From the NCBI RefSeq assembly GCF_963667405.1, contig NZ_OY763408.1, positions 372,001 through 436,000 on the forward strand: a stretch of 64,000 nucleotides of DNA. Direction: 5' to 3'. Each line of letters begins with the position of its first letter. Position 1 is the first letter of the stretch. Source of the DNA: an uncultured Sphaerochaeta sp. Lineage in GTDB: Bacteria; Spirochaetota; Spirochaetia; Sphaerochaetales; Sphaerochaetaceae. The notes under the pieces were generated by a model. The model had not been told where the DNA came from. It did not search any database and saw only the letters and a list, made by a program, of their open reading frames with translations. The position numbers and the translations under genes are program-made. This document shows positions 49,112 through 59,454 of the stretch, one piece after another.

Positions 49112-50077
49112 TCAGAGAAAAGCTTCCTCACTGGAGCGGTTTGCAGTATTCCACTGGTCACTCTTGATCACCAGCTGACGGCAGATCGGTTCGGCTCCAT
49201 ACGGGGAGAAAAAGCGATCCATGGTCACCGCATCACCGGAGAGGGTGATGAGAATCCGCGTATAGTGCAGGCGGGCCATCTGCCGTGAGAAGGAGTCAAA
49301 GAGCAGGCGGAAGAGGCCCAGACCCCGGTACTCACGCCTGACTGCAAAGAACGGGACTTCCACCACACCGTTGTCCAGCAGTTCATAGGCAAGGAAGGCG
49401 GCCAAGGCCCCTTCCTGGGTACGGGCGATCTGAAAGTGTGTTGGGGCAAGCAGCTCTATGCGCCGTGCAAGCAAGAAGGATGCAATGGCATCCTCATCTT
49501 CACTTGCGCGTCCCATCTCAAGCAACTCCTGCATGAAGAGGGCAAGATCGGGGGGGACCTCTCCCTCTATGCTTTCGAAGGTGAAGTCCTCCAGCAGGAT
49601 GTCCTCGGTAAGCTCCTCGCACTCAGCGGGCAACTTCAGAAGACCGAGCACTCCCTCCTGTTCGCGGTACCAGGTGATGACCACACGCCTGAGTTGCTCT
49701 TCCTTGAAGGCGAACCATTTGCGTTCGAGTATGGGAAGTTCAGCCAGGGTATCCTTGAACTTGCGGAAGACGCCTTTGCCGCTTTGCAGCGCTCCCATGA
49801 GCCTGGTCCGGTAAAGCGGGTTGCGCACCCGGTTTGCAAACTGCTCCATCAGGTGGAAGCCGTCGGAGGGTTCCCAGTCAGGGATGGGCAGAAACCGCTC
49901 CTCCTGCTGGTTTCCCTCATCCTCGAGAAGGAAGGCGCGCTCCTTCTCTGTGATCAGACTACCCTTCAGGAGGTCCAGATAGAAGCAACTCTCCTGGTCT
50001 TCCATGGAGAAAATTATCGATTCAAGCAGCTCTTCGGTCAAGGGAGGCAAGCTGTAGGAGGTTTGTTCAGTATCCAT
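49112..50077 (-). CDS. GNAT acetyltransferase with an unknown N-terminal domain
   Basis: 321 aa. Residues about 1-165 form an acidic helical domain rich in Glu and Leu (TEELLESIIFSMEDQESCFYLDLL, GFHLMEQFANRVRNPLYRTRLMGAL) that resembles the UPF0158 family. The C-terminal half is a GNAT fold with VPFFAVRREYRGLGLFRLLFDSF as the acetyl-CoA loop. It is predicted to acetylate a small molecule or protein, target unknown. The ATG at 50077 was chosen because the -10 TATGAT at 50090-50085 would put transcription start next to it, and the ATGs at 50089 and 50086 fall inside that box. No Shine-Dalgarno sequence is present. Confidence 0.72.
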   Translation of the reverse strand: MDTEQTSYSLPPLTEELLESIIFSMEDQESCFYLDLLKGSLITEKERAFLLEDEGNQQEERFLPIPDWEPSDGFHLMEQFANRVRNPLYRTRLMGALQSGKGVFRKFKDTLAELPILERKWFAFKEEQLRRVVITWYREQEGVLGLLKLPAECEELTEDILLEDFTFESIEGEVPPDLALFMQELLEMGRASEDEDAIASFLLARRIELLAPTHFQIARTQEGALAAFLAYELLDNGVVEVPFFAVRREYRGLGLFRLLFDSFSRQMARLHYTRILITLSGDAVTMDRFFSPYGAEPICRQLVIKSDQWNTANRSSEEAFL

Positions 50078-50084
50078 GAAAACC

Positions 50085-50090
50085 ATCATA
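50085..50090 (-). promoter_or_regulatory. -10 box of the GNAT gene, predicted leaderless
   Basis: TATGAT on the minus strand with the ATG at 50077 seven bases downstream. No clear -35. Confidence 0.45.
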
Positions 50091-50114
50091 CCCTGTGATG
50101 CTTCATCTGGCTAG

Positions 50115-51506
<1,392 letters not shown>

Positions 51507-51534
51507 GACTGGTACTACACAGTTCATATCTTCG

Positions 51535-51563
51535 GGGCCATCGCAGTGCGGTGGCCCTTTTTC
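51535..51563 (+). terminator. Rho-independent terminator of eno
   Basis: Stem GGGCCATC / GGTGGCCC (one wobble pair) with the loop GCAGTGC, followed by TTTTTCTT, 28 bases after the eno stop. Confidence 0.9.
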
Positions 51564-51578
51564 TTAAGGAGGGCTTGT

Positions 51579-52601
51579 ATGCTGGAAAAACCAAGACACT
51601 TGGGGCGAGGGGATACGGTTGCCACCGTGAGCCTGAGCTGGGGCGGTGCAGGCGATGCTGAGCTTCTTTGGCGGTATGAGGTAGGCAAAAAGCGGCTTGA
51701 GGATGTCTTCGGCCTGAAGGTGGTGGAGATGGAGCACACCCTCAGCGGGAGTGCCTTTCTCGCAGAACATCCGCTTCTTCGTGCCCAGGACCTGCACCAA
51801 GCCTTTGCAGATAGTGAGATCAAGGCGGTGTTCAGCTGCATCGGTGGGGATGACAGCATCCGCATGCTGCCCTACATAGACTATGAGCTGCTCTCGCGCA
51901 ATCCCAAGATCTTCCTTGGCTACAGCGACAGCACCGTCACCCATCTGATTTTGTACAAGGCAGGGATATCCTCCTATTACGGACCATCGGTGCTTGCTGA
52001 GTTTGCCGAGAACCTTGCCGTCTACCCCTACACTGAATCGTGGGTGCACAAGCTGCTGTTCTCAACAGATCCTGTTGGCTTGGTTCCCATGCCAAGCCAT
52101 TGGACAGGGGAGTACCTGCCGTGGACGCAAGGAAACCGTTGCATAGCGAAAACGCTGAATGTGCATGAGGGAGCACAGGTCCTGCAAGGCGAAGGGGTTA
52201 TGGAAGGCCCTTTGCTGGGAGGTTGCCTTGAGACACTGGATATGTGCATTGGTACCGAAATCTGGCCCGATTTCACCGACTGCCTGCTCTTTCTGGAGAC
52301 AAGTGAGCTGGCGGTGAGTCCCGAGCGGTTCCAGCAGCTGCTCAATCGCCTGATGGGTGCAGGGTTTTTTGACGAGAGCAGGGGACTCCTGTTTGCAAAA
52401 CCCTATCAGGGAATCCATCAGCAGGAGTACCACACCATCCTCAAAAAGACCCTTGCCGAGCATGGGCTTGCGGATATGCCGGTGGCTGTCAATCTTGCCT
52501 TCGGCCACAACGAGCCGATGTGCATCCTTCCCTATGGCTCGATCGGCCGCTTTGATTGCAGCTCCAGGCAGTTCAGTCTTTTGGAGCCTGCGGTGAACTG
52601 A
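51579..52601 (+). CDS. S66-family peptidase (LD-carboxypeptidase/MccF-like)
   Basis: 340 aa. Serine peptidase of the S66 family: GDTVATVSLSWGG near the start, the nucleophile region FSCIGGDDSIRMLPYID and LGYSDSTVTHL, and later Glu and His residues in GCLETLDMC and NLAFGHNEP. The length and insert size suit the MccF type, which cuts microcin C-like aminoacyl-nucleotides, rather than classic murein LD-carboxypeptidase. The ATG is preceded by AAGGAGGG right after the eno terminator. The 3' end overlaps the CPBP gene by 29 bases. Confidence 0.87.
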   Translation: MLEKPRHLGRGDTVATVSLSWGGAGDAELLWRYEVGKKRLEDVFGLKVVEMEHTLSGSAFLAEHPLLRAQDLHQAFADSEIKAVFSCIGGDDSIRMLPYIDYELLSRNPKIFLGYSDSTVTHLILYKAGISSYYGPSVLAEFAENLAVYPYTESWVHKLLFSTDPVGLVPMPSHWTGEYLPWTQGNRCIAKTLNVHEGAQVLQGEGVMEGPLLGGCLETLDMCIGTEIWPDFTDCLLFLETSELAVSPERFQQLLNRLMGAGFFDESRGLLFAKPYQGIHQQEYHTILKKTLAEHGLADMPVAVNLAFGHNEPMCILPYGSIGRFDCSSRQFSLLEPAVN

Positions 52602-53454
52602 AAGCCGACCTGCAGGCAAGCCAGACGGCAACCAGACCTGCCGTCAGTTGAGCCAGGTCAGTCCATGTCCCCAGGGCCCGGGTGCTCTCAAAAAGAGGCA
52701 GGCTGGGAAGCGAAGAGCCTTGGTAGTTGCAGATGAGCGCCACAAAGAGATTGTTGGCGGCATGCACAGCCAGAGCTATCTCAAAACCGCCGCTTTGCAG
52801 GCTCATGGAAGTGACCAGAAAACCAAACAGCGCATAATAGCCGAGAACGATGGCTGGGCTCTGGGCTTGTGTTAGCTCACGGTTGCCCAAATGCGGGAGG
52901 GCGAAGAGCAGGGCTGAGAACAGGCTGGCAAAGAGACGGTGGAGCTTGCCTACCCTCAGGGTTTTGCCGGTGACTATGCGAACAGGGAGGATGCGGAAAA
53001 GCACCTCCTCTGAGCTGGTCTGCATCGGGGTGATCGCCACGACCAGGAGCAGCATCAGCAGCTTCTGGCGCAATGGGGCCGGATGGATACTGATTGAGTC
53101 AGGATCGGAGAGAAAGAAGAAAAGCAGAAACAGCGTTGCGGTGAAAAAGTAGGCGAGAAAGGCCCTGCCGAAGAGGGGAAATCGGAAGCGGCTGTGATCG
53201 GTTGCAAGCTGGGTGAAGGAACGGGCGAGCAAGAAGCGCAAGGAAACCACAATGCCAAGGCCCATGGCGAGGAACGGGGCGTTTGCTGTCAGATAGGGAA
53301 GGCCGATGGGGTGGATGAGTTGGACGGCAACAGGCCCGAAGAGAATCCAGAAGGCACTGACCAAGACCATCGAAAGGGCGAGCGACAGGCTTTCCCTCTG
53401 GTAGGTATGCCGGCCTTGCTCCATATTTCCTTCCATTTGGTGTTCTTTGTCCAT
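52573..53454 (-). CDS. CPBP-family intramembrane metalloprotease
   Basis: 293 aa with about eight predicted transmembrane helices. CPBP/Abi signature: SSEEVLFR (paired Glu and Arg), FALPHLGN and HAANNLFVAL (metal-binding His and Asn). In bacteria such proteins are linked to bacteriocin immunity or protein maturation; the substrate is unknown here. The ATG at 53454 has no ribosome-binding site and lies 11 bases after a -10 box; ATG 53424 after GGAAGGAAAT is an alternative start. It is divergent from addB. Confidence 0.85.
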   Translation of the reverse strand: MDKEHQMEGNMEQGRHTYQRESLSLALSMVLVSAFWILFGPVAVQLIHPIGLPYLTANAPFLAMGLGIVVSLRFLLARSFTQLATDHSRFRFPLFGRAFLAYFFTATLFLLFFFLSDPDSISIHPAPLRQKLLMLLLVVAITPMQTSSEEVLFRILPVRIVTGKTLRVGKLHRLFASLFSALLFALPHLGNRELTQAQSPAIVLGYYALFGFLVTSMSLQSGGFEIALAVHAANNLFVALICNYQGSSLPSLPLFESTRALGTWTDLAQLTAGLVAVWLACRSAFSSPQAPKD

Positions 53455-53465
53455 GACGTAGGCTC

Positions 53466-53494
53466 ATGGTACACACAATCATGGTATACTGCAA
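53466..53494 (-). promoter_or_regulatory. Promoter of the CPBP gene
   Basis: TTGCAG (53494-53489), 17-base spacer, TACCAT (53471-53466) on the minus strand. It fully overlaps the addB promoter on the other strand. Confidence 0.45.
53482..53490 (+). promoter_or_regulatory. Extended -10 promoter of addBA, predicted leaderless
   Basis: TGG-TATACT (53482-53490) with the addB ATG seven bases later and no Shine-Dalgarno sequence, the same layout as the DRTGG gene promoter. Confidence 0.6.
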
Positions 53495-53497
53495 TCC

Positions 53498-56113
53498 ATG
53501 AGTGTCCACACAAAGCGTTCGTATGTCCACCAAGCGTTCGAGCAAGGGTATGTCTGTGTGTTTCCTACGGAAGTCGCAGCGCGTTCGTACCTGCTTGACT
53601 ACGCCCTGCACAGCAAGAAGGGAGCCATCCTCAAGGAACGGGCCATCTCCTTTGATACCTTCCGCTCCTATTTTCTCAGCCGTCATGAGACGCTGCGCCC
53701 GTCCAATGAGCTGATCAGAAGGCTGTTCATCCACCAGCTGCTGGGCGAGGGAGCGTCGCTCACCTGTCTGCTCAACCCTGCATATCCCGAGGCAAACACC
53801 CGGTTCGCAACCTACCTTGCCCGCCTGCTTCCGTCCCTCTCGGCAGCCTGTGATGAGCAGATCCTCAGTGAGCTCGATCCAGAGCTGGCACACGATCTGG
53901 TGTTGCTCTACCAGCGGTATGCCCAGTTTCTGGCCACACACCAACTCTTTGAGCCTCGCTACGAGGCGGTGCATGAATTGCCTGCCTCTGAAGTGGGGAA
54001 ACAGTACTGCATCCTCTTTTGCGATACCATCAGCGAAGCCACAACACTCTACGAGCAGTTGGGAAGACCCTCGTATCTCACCCTCTCCCCAAGCCCGGAA
54101 CCATCCGAACCAGCTACGCTTACCGTCCATGCAAATCACATCCAGGAGATCCGCTCGGTCATCCGTTCGGTCCATGCCCTGCTGGAACAGGGAGTGCGCG
54201 CCCACTCGATCATCATCGGTTGCGCCAGCATGGATACCCTCTTGGGTACTCTCTCAGAGGAGGCCCGCCGCTATGATGTCCCCCTCTCGGTTCGGGAGGG
54301 CAAATCAGCGCTTTCCTATCCCAGCGGGAGGTTCCTCTCGCTTCTGCAGGAGGTCTATGACCAGCAATTCAGCCTGGAAAGCCTCAAGTCCCTGTTGCTT
54401 GATCCGAGCATACCCTTTGGCGATCGGGATACGTTGCACCGCTTCCTCGCCCGTGCGGTGGACAAGTCCATCGTGAAGGGTTCGTATGAGCTGCGTGACC
54501 AGTACACCGAGATGCTGGGACAGCGGGATTTGGTGTCTTGGTACAAGGATTTCAAGCGCAGCATCACCTCCTTGGTCACTGCACGTGGCATTGAGGAGTT
54601 CAGGCGCAAGCTCAACCACTTCCAGGATACATACTTCGTGGCAGAACAGTGGCATGGGAGTGCTGACGAGGAAGTTTACTCCTTCTGTCTCGACACCATG
54701 CAGCAAGTGAAGTCTGCCATGGAGAGTTGCGGTCTTGATTCCTACCCCAACATCTTCTCGCTCTTGCTCTCCTACCTTGAGACCAGAACCTATGTGAAAC
54801 AGCAGCATGAAACAGGCATCCCCGTCTATGCCTGGCCACAGGTTGCTCCCCTGATAGGCGAGCATCTCTTCATTCTCGGCCTGGACCAGGAGTCCTCGGT
54901 TTGCCAGGATGCACCGCTCTCCTTCCTTCCCGAGTATGTGGATCCGGCTCTGGTACAGGGTGTCGACACGACGCTTGCCAATCTCAAGACAGCCTGTCTG
55001 GGACCTGCGTCGGTGCACCTCTCCTGCCATACGAGAAGCTATGAGGGGGAGGCCCTTCCTCCTGCCTACTTCTTTGAGCATGATGCCTTGCAAGCGGGAA
55101 ATGTGGACCTCTCGCTGGATCCCTATCAGGAGGAGCTGTTGCTGCATGCCGGCAAGCCGACTGCTTCGGTGAAGGTGACCAGAAGCCAGCAACAGTGGTT
55201 TGCACAGGCCCTTTCGACCTCACTTGCGCTGCGCAGTGACGATACTGCACGCCATCCTGTGCAATCGGCGTTGGTCGGCAGACTCTACAAGGAAGAGGAG
55301 GATGGGAGGTATCTCTCCCTCTCTCCCACCAAGCTTGATCTCTTCCTCCGCTGTCCCTATGCCTTCCAGTGTCGGCACCTCTTGGGCATTGAGGAGAAGA
55401 ACTACGACGTGCAGGTGGTTGACCACCGGCAGATCGGCACGCTGTTGCATGAAGTCTACCAGCGTTTCTTTTCCGAGATTGTTTTTTTCGATCCTGGGAA
55501 GATGGAGGAGTACGAGAGTCGGTTGCTCTTCCACTTCGACCAATGCTTGGTGGACCATTACTCCCTCAATGGGCCCACCCCCTCACTACGCAGTTATCTG
55601 GTTGCGACCTACCGGGAGCAGATTCTGGCAATTCTTGCAGAGGAAGCGCGTCTCTTTGCCGATACCCGCTCAATAGGTTTTGAGCAGGCACTCACACTCA
55701 AGGAGGATGGGCTCGAGTTGTACGGCCGGATTGACAGGATCATCAGCCTCGGAGACGAGGATGAGAAACGATATGCCGTCATCGATTACAAGAAGTCCAC
55801 GGTAAAGGCAAAACGGGTGACCGAGGATCTTGCTTCCTATCAGTTGCCGCTCTACCGCCATCTGGTCGAGCGGGTGATGGGAGGGAAGACCGCCAATGCT
55901 TCGTATTACAGCATTGCAGAAGGCAAGTACTACAGCCTTTGGGAGCATGAGGACGATGAGAAAGCCCTCTTCTGTGACGATGCTCTGGCCGAACGGCTTG
56001 AGAGGATCAAGGATGCGGTTGCTCAGGGGCTTCTCATGGCAACTCCTTCCAAGAAGAGCTGTGAAGGGTGTGCGTATCGCTCGCTCTGCAGAAGGAGATT
56101 TGCAACAGCATGA
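53498..56113 (+). CDS. addB: AddB-type PD-(D/E)XK nuclease subunit of the recombination complex
   Basis: 871 aa. The N-terminal helicase-like part lacks a Walker A motif (CVFPTEVAARSYLLD stands in its place), so it should not hydrolyse ATP. The C-terminal nuclease domain has YGRIDRI, the AVIDYKKS motif (Asp, Lys) and QLPLYRHLV. Cysteines in LRCPYAFQC and, at the end, CEGCAYRSLC form the iron-sulfur staple of AddB nucleases. With AddA it resects double-strand breaks for RecA. The gene has its own promoter and overlaps addA by four bases (ATGA). Confidence 0.88.
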   Translation: MSVHTKRSYVHQAFEQGYVCVFPTEVAARSYLLDYALHSKKGAILKERAISFDTFRSYFLSRHETLRPSNELIRRLFIHQLLGEGASLTCLLNPAYPEANTRFATYLARLLPSLSAACDEQILSELDPELAHDLVLLYQRYAQFLATHQLFEPRYEAVHELPASEVGKQYCILFCDTISEATTLYEQLGRPSYLTLSPSPEPSEPATLTVHANHIQEIRSVIRSVHALLEQGVRAHSIIIGCASMDTLLGTLSEEARRYDVPLSVREGKSALSYPSGRFLSLLQEVYDQQFSLESLKSLLLDPSIPFGDRDTLHRFLARAVDKSIVKGSYELRDQYTEMLGQRDLVSWYKDFKRSITSLVTARGIEEFRRKLNHFQDTYFVAEQWHGSADEEVYSFCLDTMQQVKSAMESCGLDSYPNIFSLLLSYLETRTYVKQQHETGIPVYAWPQVAPLIGEHLFILGLDQESSVCQDAPLSFLPEYVDPALVQGVDTTLANLKTACLGPASVHLSCHTRSYEGEALPPAYFFEHDALQAGNVDLSLDPYQEELLLHAGKPTASVKVTRSQQQWFAQALSTSLALRSDDTARHPVQSALVGRLYKEEEDGRYLSLSPTKLDLFLRCPYAFQCRHLLGIEEKNYDVQVVDHRQIGTLLHEVYQRFFSEIVFFDPGKMEEYESRLLFHFDQCLVDHYSLNGPTPSLRSYLVATYREQILAILAEEARLFADTRSIGFEQALTLKEDGLELYGRIDRIISLGDEDEKRYAVIDYKKSTVKAKRVTEDLASYQLPLYRHLVERVMGGKTANASYYSIAEGKYYSLWEHEDDEKALFCDDALAERLERIKDAVAQGLLMATPSKKSCEGCAYRSLCRRRFATA

Positions 56114-59100
56114 CACGATTTGAGGAATTGCTCGCCCAGCAGGGTACCCGCTTGGATGCAGACCAGAAGGCAGCCGTGTATGCAGACGAGAACTGCATCG
56201 TCAGTGCCGGAGCAGGCTCGGGAAAGACCACAGTGCTCAGCTATCGGTTCCTGAGGCTGGTTCTGGAGGGGAAGGCGGCCGCCAATGAGATTCTCACCCT
56301 GACCTTCACGCGCAAGGCAGCACGGGAGATGCATCAACGCATCCATCGGCTTTTGCTCTGTGCCAAGGATGACCCGCGCATCGCCGCCCAGCTTGCCAAG
56401 TTCGACCAAGCCCCCATCTCCACACTGGACAGTTTCTGTTCCTCGATTGTCCGCAGCAGCTCGGTCTCCTACGGTATTGCCCAGGATTTTGCCATCGATG
56501 ATGAGCAGAACCTTGCCAATGCGCGCCAGTGCGCTGTTCGGCTGCTGGATGACCCGAACCGTTCGGAGGGTGCAAAACTGATCAGCACCCTCTATTCCCC
56601 TGAGGATCTTGTCGACTCGGTTCTGGTCCCTCTGCTGACCCAGCACTACTATCTTCCCCAACAGGTGGCCGATGATGCCCAGCAGAGAATCCTTGAGGCG
56701 GTGAGAGCCCGCTATGACCAGCTGATGGGGCCATTCCAAACGCTGTTGCTTCGCTACAGCTCGCTCACCGACTCGGCAAAGACCGTGCAGGGGGTGAAAG
56801 AGGATGCGGCCGTGCTGCTGGATGGCCTTTCGTCTGCCACCACAGATGAGGACGTGTTCACCCTGCTTGCCTCTCCGATGGGCTTTCGCAGGAAGAGTGC
56901 GGGCAAGAGCGAGGACCTGCTCTATATCAAGGATACCTATGATTCGTATCTTGGGATGCGCCGCCTGCTCTGCCTTGCCTTGGCGGTGCTTACCGGAAAG
57001 CAGCAGCTTGCGGACATCATTGCGTTTGTGAAGGAGCTGGTGGCAGCCTACCAGATGGAGAAACGCAAGAGCGGTATTCTCACCTTCTCCGATGTTTCTT
57101 CCCTTGCTGTTGAGATCCTCAAGGAGAACAAGGCACTGCGCAGGTATTTCAAGCAGCAATTCCGCTATATCATGATCGATGAGTTCCAGGACAACAACGA
57201 ACAGCAGAAGGAGTTGCTCTACTTGCTTGCCGAGCGGCTTGACCGGGAAGGGGAGGGTGTTCCCAAGGCAAGCGACCTTGAGCAGGACAAACTCTTTTTC
57301 GTCGGTGATGAGAAGCAGTCCATCTACCGGTTCCGAGGTTCCGATGTACGGGTGTTCAAGCGCTTGGCCGGGGAACTGAAGGCAATCGGGGGCAAGTCGC
57401 TTGAACTTGCCACCAACTACCGCAGCGAGCCTGCCCTGATCGAGTGGTTCAACACCCTCTTTCCTTCCATCATGGCCAACGATGGTGAGGAGTATGAGGC
57501 AAGTTTTTCCAGCCTGAAGACCAGAGCGGCCAGTGAAGGCATTCGAAGCACCGCCAACATTCTGATCAAACCCTATGAGGAGAGTGATCGCGATGACGAG
57601 GAGGAAGAGGCAAAGGACAGTGATGCGGAAGCCTATCGCGTTGCCGTTCTGATCAAGGAGATGCTGAGCGGGGAGCGCTTTCTCATTCCCTCTTCAGGGG
57701 GACCGAGAAAGCCCAAGGCGAGCGATATCGCCCTGCTTTTGCGTTCGACAAGCAACCAACTGAGCTTTGAACGGGCGTTCCGTCACCAGTCGATACCCTA
57801 TACGGTGCAGTCTGCACGCTCGCTGATGCTTGAGGCCCTTGCCAGTGACTTCTACGCCATGCTTCAGCTCGCCCTGTACCCGGAGGATCGTCATGCGTAT
57901 GCCACCGTGCTTCGCAGTCCCTTCTGCAAGCTCAGCGATGCAAGTCTTGTGCTGGTGCTCGAAGAGTCCCAGCTTTTCTCCACCCCACCGGGACTTGGAA
58001 GCGAGGATCTGGTGAGACTGCAGGCGGTGCAAGCTTTCTATTGCACGTTGCTTGAGGCAATGGCAAGCGAGAGCCTCAGCCAGCTGGTCTACCGTCTCTG
58101 GTATGAGAGTGGCTACTATCTGAGCCTGTGTGCCCACCCAGAATACCAGGCCTACCGTGAGCACTACACCTTCTTTCACCGGCTTGCCCAGAAACAGGAA
58201 GCGGCCGGGCACCGTGTCAGCCAGTTTGTAGACTACCTGCGGCAGAATCTGGCACAGAATGAGAAGCTTGATGACCTTGAGGTGATCAACGAGGTGGAGG
58301 AAGGGGTGCAGATCATGTCGATCCACAAGTCGAAGGGCTTGGAGTTTCCCATCGTCATCGTGGCGAATGCCTCCTCCAAGGGAAGAAACCAAAAAGAGAA
58401 ATTGAGCACCTGTGCTGACGTGGTTCTGCCACACTATCTCAACCAGAGGTTTCACATCTCGGCAACCAAGACCGAGACGGCCAGACATGCAGGCATCCTC
58501 TTTGACGAGGGTGAGGAACAGCGTCTCCAGCTGGCCGAGCTCAAACGGCTTTTGTATGTTGCCCTTACCCGTGCGGAAACCCATCTGGTGGTAAGCGGTG
58601 CCTTCGGCAAGAACAACCGCGCCCTTGGGGAAGGAAAGCCGGCCGATACCCTGATGCTTCTGATGACACGCAGCCTGGGCTTGGACATCAGCAATCCTGA
58701 GCACGAGGAAGGAGTGCTCTCCGTCCAAAGGATCGAATCCATCAGTGAAGGCTCGCTGTATCAGGGGAGTGGTGAGTCGGAGCAAGCCTTTCTCCAGCGT
58801 CTGGGTTCGGTTCGAGGCTGGTATGAGACACAGTTGCCCGCCTTCGATCTCCGGCCCAACCGCTATGCAGTCACTGCATTGGCAGCCCATGAGGAGCAAA
58901 CGCTTCCGCCCAATCTTCCCCTGTTTCCCAGTGATGCGCTGCTCAAGAATGCTGATCTGAGTGCCGCCTTCGGGACGTTTGTGCATGCGCTGTGTGAGCA
59001 GATGGTTCTCAAACATGCGCTGGACGAGGTACGCACGTTCATGCCGGCAGAACTCTCACGTGCGTTGGGGGAACGGGAGCAGACAGTTGTGGCCGAGGAC

Positions 59101-59454
59101 GGCCTCGCCCTTGCCTCAGCCTTCTTCCACAGTGAATGGTACCACCGTGAGGTCGAGCCCTATGCAGTCTCCGCTGAGGTCGGATTTTTCAGCACCTTGC
59201 AGCATGAGGGTGAGGAAGTGGTGGTTGAGGGATCGATCGACCTGTTGGTTGATCGCGGGGATCACTACCTGGTCATCGACTTCAAGACCGACCGGGCAAG
59301 GGATGCCGAGGTGCATCGGTTCCAGGTGGAGACGTACATGATGGCAGTCAGAAGAATCTACCAAAGGCCGGCCAAAGGATGTATCGTATACCTCAGGGAT
59401 GTTGATGCCATAGACGTATGGGAAGGAGAGCATGATGATACGGATACCCTTTGA
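56110..59454 (+). CDS. addA: AddA-type ATP-dependent helicase/nuclease
   Basis: 1114 aa UvrD-family helicase with a C-terminal nuclease. Q motif RLDADQKAAV, Walker A SAGAGSGKTTVLSYR at about residues 33-47, LTFTRKAAREMHQRI, DEFQD in IMIDEFQDNNEQQ, GDEKQSIYRFRG, TNYRS, SIHKSKGLEFPIV and LLYVALTRAE. The C-terminal PD-(D/E)XK part has VVEGSIDLLVD and VIDFKTDRAR. Together with AddB it unwinds and trims broken DNA. The start overlaps the addB stop; the last 23 bases overlap the next dehydrogenase gene. Confidence 0.94.
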   Translation: MTRFEELLAQQGTRLDADQKAAVYADENCIVSAGAGSGKTTVLSYRFLRLVLEGKAAANEILTLTFTRKAAREMHQRIHRLLLCAKDDPRIAAQLAKFDQAPISTLDSFCSSIVRSSSVSYGIAQDFAIDDEQNLANARQCAVRLLDDPNRSEGAKLISTLYSPEDLVDSVLVPLLTQHYYLPQQVADDAQQRILEAVRARYDQLMGPFQTLLLRYSSLTDSAKTVQGVKEDAAVLLDGLSSATTDEDVFTLLASPMGFRRKSAGKSEDLLYIKDTYDSYLGMRRLLCLALAVLTGKQQLADIIAFVKELVAAYQMEKRKSGILTFSDVSSLAVEILKENKALRRYFKQQFRYIMIDEFQDNNEQQKELLYLLAERLDREGEGVPKASDLEQDKLFFVGDEKQSIYRFRGSDVRVFKRLAGELKAIGGKSLELATNYRSEPALIEWFNTLFPSIMANDGEEYEASFSSLKTRAASEGIRSTANILIKPYEESDRDDEEEEAKDSDAEAYRVAVLIKEMLSGERFLIPSSGGPRKPKASDIALLLRSTSNQLSFERAFRHQSIPYTVQSARSLMLEALASDFYAMLQLALYPEDRHAYATVLRSPFCKLSDASLVLVLEESQLFSTPPGLGSEDLVRLQAVQAFYCTLLEAMASESLSQLVYRLWYESGYYLSLCAHPEYQAYREHYTFFHRLAQKQEAAGHRVSQFVDYLRQNLAQNEKLDDLEVINEVEEGVQIMSIHKSKGLEFPIVIVANASSKGRNQKEKLSTCADVVLPHYLNQRFHISATKTETARHAGILFDEGEEQRLQLAELKRLLYVALTRAETHLVVSGAFGKNNRALGEGKPADTLMLLMTRSLGLDISNPEHEEGVLSVQRIESISEGSLYQGSGESEQAFLQRLGSVRGWYETQLPAFDLRPNRYAVTALAAHEEQTLPPNLPLFPSDALLKNADLSAAFGTFVHALCEQMVLKHALDEVRTFMPAELSRALGEREQTVVAEDGLALASAFFHSEWYHREVEPYAVSAEVGFFSTLQHEGEEVVVEGSIDLLVDRGDHYLVIDFKTDRARDAEVHRFQVETYMMAVRRIYQRPAKGCIVYLRDVDAIDVWEGEHDDTDTL

